A stretch of DNA of 64,000 bases from G963665185 sp049723905 (GCF_049723905.1 NZ_JBJKFD010000001.1:2232001-2296000), one strand, 5' to 3'; positions 27,501 through 36,644 are shown, numbered from the stretch's first letter. Program-made: numbers and translations. Notes: generated from the letters alone by a model not told the origin.

Positions 27501-27645
27501 TTCCGGAGCGCAACGGGCCATCGGCACCGGCGTCATGGGCGGTATGGTTACATCCACCCTGCTGGTCATCTTCTTTGCACCGCTCTTTTACGTCCTTATC
27601 TACAGGGCATTGGGCAAGCATAGAAAGAGAGCCCAGTCCGAATAA
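24502..27645 (+). CDS. RND efflux transporter (HAE1 / AcrB type)
   Basis: A 1047-residue proton-driven inner-membrane pump, the usual length for AcrB. The N-terminus has FFLDRPVFAWVIAIIIM (TM1), the TM4 proton-relay pair is in GLLVDDAIVVVENVER, and the second-half repeats are in place (LTTLGLTTKNAILIVQFAR). It exports hydrophobic compounds such as drugs, dyes or bile acids. The start has AGAGGCC upstream. No TolC-type outer-membrane gene follows, so the pump must share a channel encoded elsewhere. A strong terminator closes the unit. Confidence 0.95.
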   Translation: MLSKFFLDRPVFAWVIAIIIMTAGLLAIYNLPISQYPPIAPPSISIEAFYAGASAETVENTVTQVIEQKMTGLDSMMYLSASSSSSGASRIELTFEPGTDPDVAWSKVQNKLQLATASLPDVVQRQGVKVSKSTANYLLIVGLVSEDGSMSAEDLRDYSQSNLEKILSRVPGVGEVENFGTQYAMRIWVNPDKLTNYHLTIADVTSALSNYNVEISAGQFGGAPAVPGQRLNASIIVQHLLETPEQFANIPIRTNQDGSIIRIKDIGRTEMGTERYDAIATFNGLPSAAMAIRQAAGANALDTADAVKAKLNEMSKYFPPGMKIVYPYDTTLFTKVAIDEVVHTLFEAIFLVFVIMYLFMGTFRATIIPTIAVPVVLLGTFGILELFGFSINMLTMFAMVLAIGLLVDDAIVVVENVERIMSEEGLSPREATAKSMDEITSALVGIGLVLSAVFGPMAFFPGSTGVIYRQFSITVISSMLLSVVVALVLTPVLCASFLKPVPKGHEPADNAVFFLRPFFRWFDKSFFWIRDRYTAMVGHVLRKKIRYVVIFLVIVGATGYLFQRMPTAYLPDEDQGILITLINLPSGSTLEQTETVMQQVAKYFEVQEKDNVTSFLGITGHSFSGEGQNVGFGFIKLKDWSERTRPDQALGPILGRAMRYVSQIKAGRVLVVAPPAVIELGNAKGFDFQLQNLGTATHGELMAARNQMLGMAFQDPRLQLVRPNGMEDVAEYYVTVDWEKAGAMGLPIASIHNTIAAAFGGTYVNDFIQNGRVKQVYVQADAPYRMLPKDLDKLYARNNEGKMVPFSSFASGHWQTGSPRLERFNAFPSINIQGEPAPGYSSGDAMDAMEELAAKLPKDFGFSWTGLSYQESMASSQAAPLFAFSVFVIFLCLAALYESWPIPIAILMCLPLGAIGGILATSMRGMTNDVYFQIGLLTTLGLTTKNAILIVQFARAKVDEGMGLIQATLEASKLRLRPIVMTSLAFGFGILPLYYSSGAGSGAQRAIGTGVMGGMVTSTLLVIFFAPLFYVLIYRALGKHRKRAQSE

Positions 27646-27657
27646 AACAAACCAAAA

Positions 27658-27688
27658 GCCCACGCTGTTCGCAGCGTGGGCTTTTTTT
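27658..27688 (+). terminator. Strong terminator after the RND pump
   Basis: A 10-bp perfect stem, GCCCACGCTG / CAGCGTGGGC, with a TTCG tetraloop and a run of seven T. The 27689-27862 gap beyond it holds no gene. Confidence 0.95.
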
Positions 27689-27862
27689 CATTTTCCCGAC
27701 CAATCAGTCGAACCGATCGAGTCCCCCGGCATACGACACCGTGGCCTAAGAGTGGACAGACGCACCACTTTGCAGGCCGCAAGGTATTCGTGGCCGCTCG
27801 TCCTCACAAAGGATTTGGCCGGGCAGTCGGCAGTCCCATAGGGCTCCCTCACCCCATGCACA

Positions 27863-29242
27863 TCAGCACTTGATGCACCCCCGCCCGGTTTCCTTTGCCT
27901 TGTATAATTTTTGATCGGCCCGCTGCAGCAAAGATTTCACCCCCTCTCCCCTCTCATATTCCGCAACGCCAATGGAAAGTTCCGCGTACAGAGCAGAGGT
28001 GTCGAAGGTGCAGGGAGTCTTGGCGAGATGGCTGACGAATTTACGGATGGCCTTCAAACCATCTTCCAATCCCGCCTGCGGAAAAAGAAGAAGAAATTCA
28101 TCGCCGCCCAGTCTGAAAATAAAATCACTTTTCCGTGCGAAAGCCACAAAGGCCGAGGCAACATGCTGCAGCAATTGGTCCCCAACCAGATGCCCATGGT
28201 CGTCGTTGATTTTCTTGAAAAAATCGAGGTCAACCATGGCGACTGTCAACTTCTGTCCATACCGTTGGGCTTGCTCAATCTGAAACTCCAAGATCTGCAT
28301 GCAGGCTCTTCGGTTGCCAACCCCTGTCAATTCATCGGTCATGGAAAGTTCAAGGAGCCGTTTGTTCAGATTGACAATTTCCAGTTGCCTGGCCCTGAGT
28401 TGACGCTGCTGGAAAAAAATATAGATCGACACGATCAGGGCCAAAAGGAAAATGGCTATGCGGAAAAAATTGTAATACGGGTACGAGTGCGGAGTACGCT
28501 TGAGTTTTAGAATCCACTCTCCATTGGGAACAATGATCGGCATGCTTACGGTACTCGCAGACTCGGCCGCATCCCAACCGCTGGAGACAAAAAACGTGGG
28601 CGGAGCTGCAGCATCAGGGTCGCTGCCTTCTATTTTTACAAGCACTCCTTGTCGCTCAATATCCTGGAGCCAATCGGAAAGAATATCATCCACCAGAAGG
28701 ATGGCTATTGAAAATCCCCAAAATTCTTCTCCCTGCTCTGTACTCTTGAAGATCGGCTGCCGCGCAATAACGGCGTATTTTCCATTCTGTATAAGCTTGA
28801 GAGGCCCCACAAAAGTAAGTTTTTTGCTCTGTATGGCTTTTATTGCCCCGTCATTCCGTCTTTTATCCTTCAGCAAATCGTGCCCCATGGCAGCCTCATT
28901 CCCTTTAAGAGGATAAATATACGACACAATACCTTTTGGAGCGAGTTGAACCGTGCATCTGGACGCTGCAAGTTGCCGTCCCCATCCGTCGAAATCAGTA
29001 ATATTGTATCCTGTTGTTTTCAAAAGGACATGCAACGTCTCTGTGACAAAAATACAGGAAGCAATATCCTTTTGAATATCCTGTGCTATCAGTGCACCCG
29101 TATCCAAAAGACCAGCACGGACAATTGCTTCCCGATGCTCAGTTTCGCGCAGAATGAACAATTCTACCAACACAACACTTGTCGACATCAACAGTATGCA
29201 AAGAGTGGCAACTCCTGCAGTGAAAAACCTGTTCCCCACCAT
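27863..29242 (-). CDS. Membrane-bound diguanylate cyclase
   Basis: A 459-residue inner-membrane enzyme making c-di-GMP from two GTP. TM1 lies at about residues 7-31, a periplasmic sensor at 32-265, TM2 at about 270-290 (IAIFLLALIVSIYIFF), a short linker, then GGDEF (about 300-459). The active site RLGGDEFLLL is canonical and an RxxD product-inhibition site (RKSD) lies five residues before it, so the enzyme should be active and feedback-controlled. ATG 29242 has GGGGG 7 bases upstream; a TTG two codons earlier is possible. It is alone on its strand, convergent with the efflux genes. Confidence 0.92.
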   Translation of the reverse strand: MVGNRFFTAGVATLCILLMSTSVVLVELFILRETEHREAIVRAGLLDTGALIAQDIQKDIASCIFVTETLHVLLKTTGYNITDFDGWGRQLAASRCTVQLAPKGIVSYIYPLKGNEAAMGHDLLKDKRRNDGAIKAIQSKKLTFVGPLKLIQNGKYAVIARQPIFKSTEQGEEFWGFSIAILLVDDILSDWLQDIERQGVLVKIEGSDPDAAAPPTFFVSSGWDAAESASTVSMPIIVPNGEWILKLKRTPHSYPYYNFFRIAIFLLALIVSIYIFFQQRQLRARQLEIVNLNKRLLELSMTDELTGVGNRRACMQILEFQIEQAQRYGQKLTVAMVDLDFFKKINDDHGHLVGDQLLQHVASAFVAFARKSDFIFRLGGDEFLLLFPQAGLEDGLKAIRKFVSHLAKTPCTFDTSALYAELSIGVAEYERGEGVKSLLQRADQKLYKAKETGRGCIKC

Positions 29243-29640
29243 AAACAAGCCCCCAAAGAAAACAGCAAGAAAAGGACTCAGACGTTTTACAACGTGACAG
29301 ACACCATATGGAATTCTGCGCCCCTCGTACCCCAGAATGAAAAAGTAACGCCATTAATACAATGATAATAATTACAATGCGGTATGTTGCCTCCCTCCGC
29401 TCGGCTCGAAAGATTTCCTTTCGATGTCCGGAACAAAATCCACGTCAGGAAAAAAAGCAAGCTCCAAGGGAGTATCAGTGCAGACCTCGAATGGAGCTAT
29501 TTCAAGAAATCATATCCACTACCTCGGATAAAATCCAATCTGAACCTCGCAAAAGCAAATAGAAAAGATTATACTATTCCAAAAATAAACTATACTATTG
29601 CAGAATTCTTCGTAATTGCCCGCATTGCAGCTTTGCGCTA
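29243..29640. other. Intergenic region with no gene seen
   Basis: Separates the leftward diguanylate cyclase from carB. AT-rich, with short direct repeats of TATACTATT near 29570-29600. No conserved frame or RNA gene recognised. Confidence 0.5.
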
Positions 29641-29668
29641 TTGTCCAGCGCGACGACAACCTTATAAT
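29641..29668 (+). promoter_or_regulatory. carB promoter
   Basis: -35-like TTGTCC (29641-29646) and a perfect -10 TATAAT (29663-29668), 16 bases apart, about 90 bases before the carB ATG. Confidence 0.6.
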
Positions 29669-29758
29669 ACGAAAGTCATGCCATGATGCTTGCGCACCGG
29701 GGCATGATATCGTACACAGGCCGCTCCCGGCACTTTGAACACCCTACCCCACAAGTCT

Positions 29759-32700
29759 ATGCCTAAAAGAACAGATATAAAAAAGATCATGGTCATCGGG
29801 TCCGGCCCCATCGTCATAGGGCAGGCCTGCGAATTCGACTACTCCGGCACCCAGGCCATCAAGGCTCTGCGTGAGGAAGGGTACGAGGTCGTGCTCATCA
29901 ACTCCAACCCGGCCACCATCATGACCGATCCGGAGTTGGCGGACCGCACCTATGTGGAACCGATCACACCCGAATTTGTCGAACGCATCATCGAAAAAGA
30001 AAAACCAGACGCCCTGCTGCCCACCCTGGGTGGACAGACAGGCCTGAACACGGCTCTTGCCGTGGCCGAATCCGGTTTTCTCGAAAAGCACGGCGTGGAG
30101 CTCATCGGCGCCAGCCAGGAAGCCATCCGCAAGGCGGAAAGCCGCGAAGAGTTCGGACAGGCCATGGAACGCATCGGCCTGCGCGTCCCCAAAAGCGGCA
30201 TTGCCCACACCATGGAAGACGTCCGGCGTCTGGGGCAGGAAGAACTGACCTTCCCCATCATCATCCGCCCGGCCTTCACTCTGGGTGGCATGGGCGGTGG
30301 CGTGGCCTACAACATGGAAGACCTGGAAGAGATCGCCCGCCGCGGCCTGGATGCCAGCATGAAGACGGAAATCATGCTGGAGGAATCCGTTCTGGGCTGG
30401 AAGGAATACGAACTTGAGGTCATGCGCGACAAGGCCGGCAACTGCGTCATCATCTGTTCCATCGAGAACGTCGATGCAATGGGCGTGCACACGGGCGACT
30501 CCGTCACCGTGGCTCCGGCCCAGACCCTGACCGACCGGGAATACCAGGTCATGCGCAACGCGGCCATTGCAATCATGAACGAAATCGGCGTGGATACCGG
30601 CGGTTCCAACGTTCAGTTTGCTGTAAACCCGGCCAACGGGGACATGATCATCATCGAGATGAACCCCCGCGTGTCCCGTTCCAGCGCCCTGGCCTCCAAG
30701 GCTACGGGCTTTCCCATTGCCAAGATCGCGGCCAAGCTGGCCGTGGGCTACACGCTGGACGAAATTCCCAACGACATCACACGCGAAACCATGGCGTCGT
30801 TCGAACCCACCATCGACTACTGCGTGGTCAAGATTCCCCGGTTCACCTTTGAAAAATTTCCCGGTGCCGAGGACATGCTGACCACTGCCATGAAGAGCGT
30901 GGGCGAAACCATGGCCATTGGCCGCACCTTCAAGGAAGCCCTGCAAAAGGGGCTGCGCGGACTGGAAGTGGGCGTGCCCGGACTGGGCAAGTACTTCGAA
31001 GACCCGGACTGCGACGAAGAAGGCATGCTGTCCGAACTGCGCACCCCGAACTCGCACCGCCTGTTCGCCATCCGCCGTGCCCTGCTTTGCGGGCTGAGCC
31101 TGGAAACCCTGTACGAGACCACGCACATCGATCCCTGGTTCCTGCGCCAGATCGAAGAGATCGTCCGCTTTGAACAAAAGCTCCGCGAGTTCGGCCTTGA
31201 GGAAAGCATCTCCAAGGACAACCCCGCCCTGCCCGCAGTTCTGCGCCAGGCCAAGGAGTTGGGATTTTCCGACCAACAGCTCAGCACCCTGTGGAAGCGG
31301 CCGGAATCCGAAATCCGCCGTCTGCGCAAAGTACTCGAAATTCACCCCACCTATTATCTGGTGGACACCTGTGCCGCGGAATTCGAGGCCCACACCCCGT
31401 ACTATTACTCCACGTATGAGACGGGCAATGAAATGACCGCCTCGGAGAACAAGAAGGTCATGATCCTTGGCGGCGGTCCCAACCGCATCGGCCAGGGCAT
31501 AGAGTTCGACTACTGCTGCTGCCACTGCTCCTTTGCCCTGCGCGAAATGGGCGTGGAATCCATCATGGTCAACTCCAACCCGGAAACCGTGAGTACGGAC
31601 TACGACACCTCGGACAAGCTTTTTTTCGAACCGCTCACCTTCGAGGACGTGCTCAACATCATTGATGTTGAAAAACCCGACGGCGTGGTCGTGCAGTTCG
31701 GCGGCCAGACGCCGCTGAACCTGGCTGTGGCCCTGCTGCGCGCCGGGGTGCCCATTTTGGGGACATCGCCCGATTCCATTGACCGCGCAGAAGACCGCGA
31801 ACGTTTCCAGGCCCTTCTGAACAAGCTCGGCCTCAAGCAGCCGGACAACGGCATTGCCAAATCTGTTGACGAGGCACTGGCCATAGCCAACAACATCACC
31901 TATCCCGTGGTGGTTCGGCCCTCCTACGTGCTGGGCGGACGCGCCATGGAAATAGTGTACGACGACAACGAGCTGCAGAACTACTTCCGCCAGGCCGTGA
32001 TCGTTTCTCCGGAACATCCCATCCTCATCGACAAGTTCCTGGAAAACGCCGTGGAAGTGGACGTGGACGCCCTTTCCGACGGCACCGACACCTACGTGGC
32101 CGGAATCATGGAACACATCGAGGAAGCGGGAATCCACTCGGGAGACTCTGCCTGCGTTATTCCGCCGCACACCATCAGCCACGCCCTGTGCGAAGAAATC
32201 GAACGCCAGACCATTGCCCTGGCCGCAGAGCTCAACGTCGTCGGCCTGATGAACATCCAGTTCGCCATCAAGGACAAGCAGGTATATATTCTGGAGGTCA
32301 ACCCCAGAGCTTCGCGTACCGCCCCCTTCGTGTCCAAGGCCACGTCCGTTCCCCTTGCCAAGCTGGCCACATACGTCATGCTGGGCAAGGGAGTGAAGGA
32401 ACTCGATCCCTGGTCCATGCGCAAAAGCGGATACGTGGCCGTCAAGGAATCGGTCTTCCCGTTCAACAGGTTCCCGGGCGTGGATACCCTGCTCGGACCC
32501 GAAATGCGCTCCACCGGCGAAGTCATGGGTGTGGACACCCGCTTCGGTCTGGCCTTTATGAAGGCACAGCACGCGGCAGGGCAGAAACTTCCGCTGGAAG
32601 GCACGGTGTTCATCTCGGTCAACGACTCGGACAAAAAGGACATCCTGCCCACGGCCATGCTCTTTGAAGAGCTTGGATTCACCATCATGGCCACGCGCGG

Positions 32701-33001
32701 AACAGCGGAATTCCTTTCCGAACACGGTATCAATACGGAAACCGTGCTCAAGGTGTATGAGGGTCGTCCCAACATCAACGACCACATCAAGAACCGCCGT
32801 GTAAATCTGATGATCAACACGGCCAGCGGCAAGCGGACCATGCACGACTCCAAGGAGTTGCGGCAGACGACACTGCTCTACAACGTGCCCTACACAACAA
32901 CGGTGTCCGGGGCTTGGGCCATGGTCCAGGCAATCCGGGAACTGAAGAAAACCGGAATGAGTGTAAAGAGTCTGCAAGACCATTACAACGCCGCGCGCTA
33001 G
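29759..33001 (+). CDS. carB: Carbamoyl-phosphate synthase large subunit
   Basis: A 1080-residue cytoplasmic enzyme subunit that makes carbamoyl phosphate from bicarbonate, ammonia (delivered by CarA) and two ATP, for pyrimidine and arginine synthesis. The two homologous ATP-grasp halves are both complete: KIMVIGSGPIVIGQACEFDY at the start and KVMILGGGPNRIGQGIEFDY near residue 562, each with an IIEMNPR / ILEVNPR metal segment. The C-terminal allosteric MGS domain covers the last 140 residues. Length matches E. coli (1073). ATG 29759 is chosen by homology; the ribosome site is weak. carA is not in the window. purF follows after a terminator. Confidence 0.97.
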   Translation: MPKRTDIKKIMVIGSGPIVIGQACEFDYSGTQAIKALREEGYEVVLINSNPATIMTDPELADRTYVEPITPEFVERIIEKEKPDALLPTLGGQTGLNTALAVAESGFLEKHGVELIGASQEAIRKAESREEFGQAMERIGLRVPKSGIAHTMEDVRRLGQEELTFPIIIRPAFTLGGMGGGVAYNMEDLEEIARRGLDASMKTEIMLEESVLGWKEYELEVMRDKAGNCVIICSIENVDAMGVHTGDSVTVAPAQTLTDREYQVMRNAAIAIMNEIGVDTGGSNVQFAVNPANGDMIIIEMNPRVSRSSALASKATGFPIAKIAAKLAVGYTLDEIPNDITRETMASFEPTIDYCVVKIPRFTFEKFPGAEDMLTTAMKSVGETMAIGRTFKEALQKGLRGLEVGVPGLGKYFEDPDCDEEGMLSELRTPNSHRLFAIRRALLCGLSLETLYETTHIDPWFLRQIEEIVRFEQKLREFGLEESISKDNPALPAVLRQAKELGFSDQQLSTLWKRPESEIRRLRKVLEIHPTYYLVDTCAAEFEAHTPYYYSTYETGNEMTASENKKVMILGGGPNRIGQGIEFDYCCCHCSFALREMGVESIMVNSNPETVSTDYDTSDKLFFEPLTFEDVLNIIDVEKPDGVVVQFGGQTPLNLAVALLRAGVPILGTSPDSIDRAEDRERFQALLNKLGLKQPDNGIAKSVDEALAIANNITYPVVVRPSYVLGGRAMEIVYDDNELQNYFRQAVIVSPEHPILIDKFLENAVEVDVDALSDGTDTYVAGIMEHIEEAGIHSGDSACVIPPHTISHALCEEIERQTIALAAELNVVGLMNIQFAIKDKQVYILEVNPRASRTAPFVSKATSVPLAKLATYVMLGKGVKELDPWSMRKSGYVAVKESVFPFNRFPGVDTLLGPEMRSTGEVMGVDTRFGLAFMKAQHAAGQKLPLEGTVFISVNDSDKKDILPTAMLFEELGFTIMATRGTAEFLSEHGINTETVLKVYEGRPNINDHIKNRRVNLMINTASGKRTMHDSKELRQTTLLYNVPYTTTVSGAWAMVQAIRELKKTGMSVKSLQDHYNAAR

Positions 33002-33012
33002 AATGACGTATC

Positions 33013-33045
33013 CGCCCGGGAGCAAGTGCGCTCCTGGGCGTTCTT
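33013..33045 (+). terminator. Terminator or attenuator between carB and purF
   Basis: CGCCCGGGAGC pairs with GCTCCTGGGCG across a 6-base loop, followed by TTCTTC. It begins 11 bases after the carB stop and ends 20 bases before the purF start. Confidence 0.65.
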
Positions 33046-33064
33046 CATTCATACGCCGGGAGAC

Positions 33065-34480
33065 ATGAAAACCATGAGCAAAAAAGAATATTGCGGTCTG
33101 TTCGCCGTATATAACCATGAGGACGCAGCACGGCTGGCCTATTTCGGCCTGTACGCCATGCAGCACCGGGGACAGGAGTCCGCAGGCATCGTAACCTGGG
33201 ACGGAACCGGCATACGCGAACAGAAAGGCATGGGCCTGGTGCCCGAGGTCTTCAACGAACGGCATCTGGGCAAGGAGCTCAAGGGCCGCATCGCCATGGG
33301 CCACGTACGCTACTCCACCACCGGCGCCTCGCTCATCCGCAACGCCCAGCCCTTTCTGGTGCGCATCGGCGGCAAGCAACTTGCCATCGGCCACAACGGC
33401 AACCTGGTGAACACCCTGGAACTCCGCCAGGAGCTGGAAGCCTCAGGCTCCATTTTCCAGACAACCATGGACTCGGAAATCTTCGTCCACCTGCTGGCCC
33501 ACTACCTGCCCGAGTGCTCTCTTGAGGAAGCCATCCAAAAAGCCTGCCTCAAGGTCAAGGGCGCCTACTCCCTGCTCATCCTGGCGGGCAACAAGCTCGT
33601 TGCCCTGCGCGACCCGCACGGTTTCCGCCCGCTCTCGCTGGGACGAACGGGCAATTCCTATGTGCTGGCCTCGGAAACATGTGCCTTCGACCTGATGGAA
33701 GCCGAATACATCCGCGACATTGCTCCGGGTGAAATGCTCGTCATCGAAGATAAAAACGTCAACTCCTACACCGTGGGCACTCCTTCCCCCTGCCGCCAGT
33801 GTGTGTTCGAGCAGGTCTACTTTGCCCGCCCCGACTCCATTGTCTTCGGCGATGTGGTCTACGAATCCCGCAAACGCATGGGCCAGATTCTCGCCAGGGA
33901 ATCGCATGTGGATGCGGACTTCGTGATGCCCTTCCCCGATTCCGGAAACTTCGCCTGCCTCGGCTATGCCCAGGAATCCGGACTGCCCATGGAGCTGGCC
34001 ATGATCCGCAACCACTACGTGGGCCGGACATTCATCCAGCCCTCGCAGACCATGCGCGACTTTTCCACCCGGGTGAAGATCAACCCGGTGCGCAGCATGA
34101 TCAAAGGCAAGCGCATCGTCATTGTGGACGACTCCATTGTGCGCGGCACCACCGTACGTACCCGGGTCAAGAAACTTCGCGAACTCGGCGCCAGGGAAGT
34201 CCACTTCCGCGTAAGCTGCCCGCCGGTCCGCTTCCCCTGTTTCTACGGCATCGACTTCTCCTCCAAGGGCGAACTGATTGCTTCCAACAACACCGAGGAA
34301 GAAATCGCAAAGTTCGTGGGGCTGGACTCCCTGCACTACCTGACCGTTGAAGGGCTGCTCGAGGCAGTGGGCAACGGCGACTCGTACTGTAAGGCGTGCT
34401 TTACCGGCGAGTACCCCATTCCCATCCCGGAAGCGGCTCGCAAATCGTGCCTGGAAGACGAACTGGCCCTTTCCTGGTAA
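33065..34480 (+). CDS. purF: Amidophosphoribosyltransferase
   Basis: A 471-residue cytoplasmic enzyme, first committed step of purine synthesis: PRPP plus glutamine to phosphoribosylamine. The N-terminal glutaminase begins at the nucleophile Cys of CGLFAVYN after a short propeptide, with GHVRYSTTG and GHNGNLVN further on. The C-terminal PRPP-binding loop is IVIVDDSIVRGTT (about 355). Four cysteines typical of the Fe-S-bearing Bacillus-type enzyme are visible (CRQC, CPPVRFPC and CKAC regions). Starts at 33065 and 33074 are both possible. The gene follows carB in the same direction. Confidence 0.96.
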   Translation: MKTMSKKEYCGLFAVYNHEDAARLAYFGLYAMQHRGQESAGIVTWDGTGIREQKGMGLVPEVFNERHLGKELKGRIAMGHVRYSTTGASLIRNAQPFLVRIGGKQLAIGHNGNLVNTLELRQELEASGSIFQTTMDSEIFVHLLAHYLPECSLEEAIQKACLKVKGAYSLLILAGNKLVALRDPHGFRPLSLGRTGNSYVLASETCAFDLMEAEYIRDIAPGEMLVIEDKNVNSYTVGTPSPCRQCVFEQVYFARPDSIVFGDVVYESRKRMGQILARESHVDADFVMPFPDSGNFACLGYAQESGLPMELAMIRNHYVGRTFIQPSQTMRDFSTRVKINPVRSMIKGKRIVIVDDSIVRGTTVRTRVKKLRELGAREVHFRVSCPPVRFPCFYGIDFSSKGELIASNNTEEEIAKFVGLDSLHYLTVEGLLEAVGNGDSYCKACFTGEYPIPIPEAARKSCLEDELALSW

Positions 34481-34513
34481 AATATCCATCCGTCCGTAGG
34501 GACGGTATTCTTA

Positions 34514-34578
34514 GCGGGGGTGCGGACGAGAGTGTCCGCACCTGCCGCGAAAAAGGCCCCCCGGCCTCCGGGCGGCCC
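34514..34578 (+). terminator. Hairpins between purF and kdsD
   Basis: A perfect 8-bp stem GTGCGGAC / GTCCGCAC (34520-34541), widened by flanking GCGG / CCGC, is followed by a second GGCC-rich stem (34555-34578) and CCCTTTC. The T-run is poor, so this may slow rather than stop transcription. Confidence 0.45.
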
Positions 34579-34604
34579 TTTCAGCCTTTGGCACAGGACG
34601 ACAC

Positions 34605-35615
34605 ATGACCAAGACAACTCCAACGCAAGGACAGACACCGTCCGCAACCTCGTGGATAGAACGCGGGCGGCAGGTCCTGAATATTGAAATAGAAGAGCTG
34701 CAGCGGGTACGCGACAGCCTGGACGACTCGTTCCCTCTGGCTGTGGAAACCCTTGCCGCCTGCACCGGACGTGTAATCGTGTCGGGCATTGGCAAGTCCG
34801 GCCTGGTCGGACGCAAAATCGCCGCCACCCTGTCCAGCACAGGCACACCGGCCTATTTTCTCCATCCGGTGGAAGGCGCACACGGTGACCTGGGCATGAT
34901 CCGTCAGGGCGACGTGGTCCTGGCACTGTCCAACTCCGGCGAAACCGACGAGCTCAACGCCATTCTGCCCAGCCTGCGTTCACTCGGGGCCTGCATTATC
35001 AGCATCACCGGCAATACCGCGTCCACCATGGCGAAACTCAGCGACATCACCGTCACTGCCCACGTCCAACGCGAAGCCTGCCCCCACAATCTGGCCCCAA
35101 CCGCCAGTACCACGGCCGCACTTGCCGTGGGCGACGCTCTGGCTGTCTGCCTTATAGAGAAAAAGCAGTTCACCGAATCCGACTTCAAGCTCTGCCACCC
35201 TGGCGGAGCACTTGGTCAACGCCTGTCCCAAGAAGTCGGCGGGCTCATGCACACGGACAACCTGCCCGTTATTGCCTCGGATACTTCCCTGCGCGAAAGC
35301 CTTGCCGCAATGAATGCGGGCGGCCTTGGATTTCTGGCGGTCACTGCCGCCAACGGCGCTCTCTCCGGCATCCTCACCGATGGCGACGTCCGGCGTCTTC
35401 TCAGTTCGGGAACGCCCGATCTGGATGCACAGGTCCAAACCTGCATGCGTACGGTCTTTCTGACCGCATCCCCCTCACACAGGGCCGCTCAGGTACTCGA
35501 CACCATGGAAGAGAAGCAGGTAACCGTCCTGCCCATAGTGGAAGACGGACGGCTGGTGGGCATGATCCACCTGCACGACCTGCTGGGCAAAGGCAAGTTC
35601 AAGTTCTCCGCATAA
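34605..35615 (+). CDS. kdsD: Arabinose-5-phosphate isomerase (KpsF/GutQ family)
   Basis: A 336-residue cytoplasmic isomerase converting ribulose-5-phosphate to arabinose-5-phosphate, the first step to KDO for lipopolysaccharide. The SIS domain covers residues 35-180 (VIVSGIGKSGLVGRKIAATL, HPVEGAHGDLGM, ALSNSGETDEL), the conserved CHPGGALGQRL follows, then two CBS motifs (about 205-330). Layout and length fit KdsD/KpsF. AGGAC lies 6 bases before the ATG. It follows purF in the same direction across a hairpin region. Confidence 0.94.
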   Translation: MTKTTPTQGQTPSATSWIERGRQVLNIEIEELQRVRDSLDDSFPLAVETLAACTGRVIVSGIGKSGLVGRKIAATLSSTGTPAYFLHPVEGAHGDLGMIRQGDVVLALSNSGETDELNAILPSLRSLGACIISITGNTASTMAKLSDITVTAHVQREACPHNLAPTASTTAALAVGDALAVCLIEKKQFTESDFKLCHPGGALGQRLSQEVGGLMHTDNLPVIASDTSLRESLAAMNAGGLGFLAVTAANGALSGILTDGDVRRLLSSGTPDLDAQVQTCMRTVFLTASPSHRAAQVLDTMEEKQVTVLPIVEDGRLVGMIHLHDLLGKGKFKFSA

Positions 35616-35666
35616 ATGCCTGAAGACTGCCCTGTCACAGATTGATTACAAAGTTCAATCTGGCAG

Positions 35667-35796
35667 GCTGGTCAAAAAGGTACGAGAGCCCAAAAAACTC
35701 ACCGTTGTAAAAAAGACTCAAGACCAACGCGTATTTTCAGATACGAGGGGTTGAGTCTTTTGAAACAACGACGCTATCGTGCCTTTGTCAGCAGCC
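35667..35796. repeat. Palindromic family element after kdsD
   Basis: Arms GGCTGGTCAAAAAGG and CCTTTGTCAGCAGCC enclose AAAAGACTCAA / TTGAGTCTTTT and an ACGCGTATTT-ATACG core, plus the family sequence CAACGACGCTATCGTGCC. It begins about 50 bases after the kdsD stop. Confidence 0.8.
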
Positions 35797-35867
35797 TAAA
35801 GCTGTCCTGTCAGATTGTTTGCCGGTTCAAGGACAAACAGCTGACAACGGTACAGCAAGCAAAGCAG

Positions 35868-35920
35868 AAAACACACAAGGCCGACGCATATCCAGAATAC
35901 GCGTCGGCCTTGTGTGTTTC
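35868..35920. repeat. Second hairpin of the same family
   Basis: AAACACACAAGGCCGACGC pairs with GCGTCGGCCTTGTGTGTTT around a short ATA-rich loop, a near-perfect 22-bp stem. CAAAGCAACGAAGCTGACC follows, the family arm in a variant form. The remaining bases to 36187 show no gene I can support. Confidence 0.8.
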
Positions 35921-36187
35921 AAAGCAACGAAGCTGACCTAATTTTATTCGCTGGCTTGAGGAAAGGACATACGCCCCGTTCAGAAGCGAAATTTGTGAAC
36001 GGATGAACTGGGCATCCCCTGTTCCTCACGCAAAACAAGGTCTGAAAAAACTCTTCCGGTCTGCGCTGCTGTTGGCGTCTGCAAAGGTGGAACGAGCTAC
36101 GGGGTTACGCCCGGATGGTATAGCTTTCCGGCGTTCACGGTCAGATTACGGAGACCATTGCGCATGGAATGGCGTACAACTAGATGG

Positions 36188-36216
36188 TTGATAAGAGCTA
36201 CTTATAACCATAAACT
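36188..36216 (+). promoter_or_regulatory. Candidate promoter of the NIPSNAP-like gene
   Basis: TTGATA (36188-36193) and TAAACT (36211-36216) separated by 17 bases, ending 42 bases before the start codon. Confidence 0.45.
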
Positions 36217-36258
36217 ATGACACAATCATCCACCCAACCTATTGGAGAATAGTTAAAA

Positions 36259-36573
36259 ATGTATTTTGAAATGCGAACCTACACAATACACCCCGGCATG
36301 CTTCCAACCTACATGAAACTCTTTGAGGATGTAGGACTCCCCATTATTCAAAAATATGCAGAGCTCGTCGGGTATTGGTATACAGATATCGGTGAGTTAA
36401 ACCAAGTCGTCCATCTGTGGCGGTATGAAAGTATGGATCAAAGATCTGTTAGCCGTAAAAAACTTTATGAGGATTGCGACTGGCAAAACAAATTTCTACC
36501 CAACGCGCTGCAGATGTTGGAAAAGCAGGAAAATAAAATAATGCTCGCGGCACACTTCTCACCAATAAAATAG
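36259..36573 (+). CDS. NIPSNAP family protein
   Basis: A 104-residue protein of the dimeric alpha/beta-barrel fold. The opening MYFEMRTYTIHPGMLPTYM and the mid part VHLWRYESMDQR are typical of bacterial NIPSNAP proteins, whose biochemical role is unsettled. GGAGA lies 10 bases before the ATG; the gene has its own promoter and a strong terminator, so it is a single-gene unit. Base composition is more AT-rich than its neighbours, which may mean recent arrival. Confidence 0.85.
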   Translation: MYFEMRTYTIHPGMLPTYMKLFEDVGLPIIQKYAELVGYWYTDIGELNQVVHLWRYESMDQRSVSRKKLYEDCDWQNKFLPNALQMLEKQENKIMLAAHFSPIK

Positions 36574-36644
36574 TTAAGCGCGTTACCTACACTTTGATAA
36601 ACAAATGCAATCCTACGAAAAGTTTCAGTTGTGTTCATAAAAAA

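Noticed and set aside
24505..27663. 1052-codon minus-strand frame opposite the RND pump
   Set aside because: Antisense shadow; the plus strand encodes an unmistakable AcrB-type protein.
29744..33394. 1216-codon minus-strand frame opposite carB and purF
   Set aside because: Antisense shadow of two certain genes.
36003..36191. 62-codon frame before the NIPSNAP-like gene
   Set aside because: No recognisable motif and no ribosome site; it overlaps the predicted promoter.
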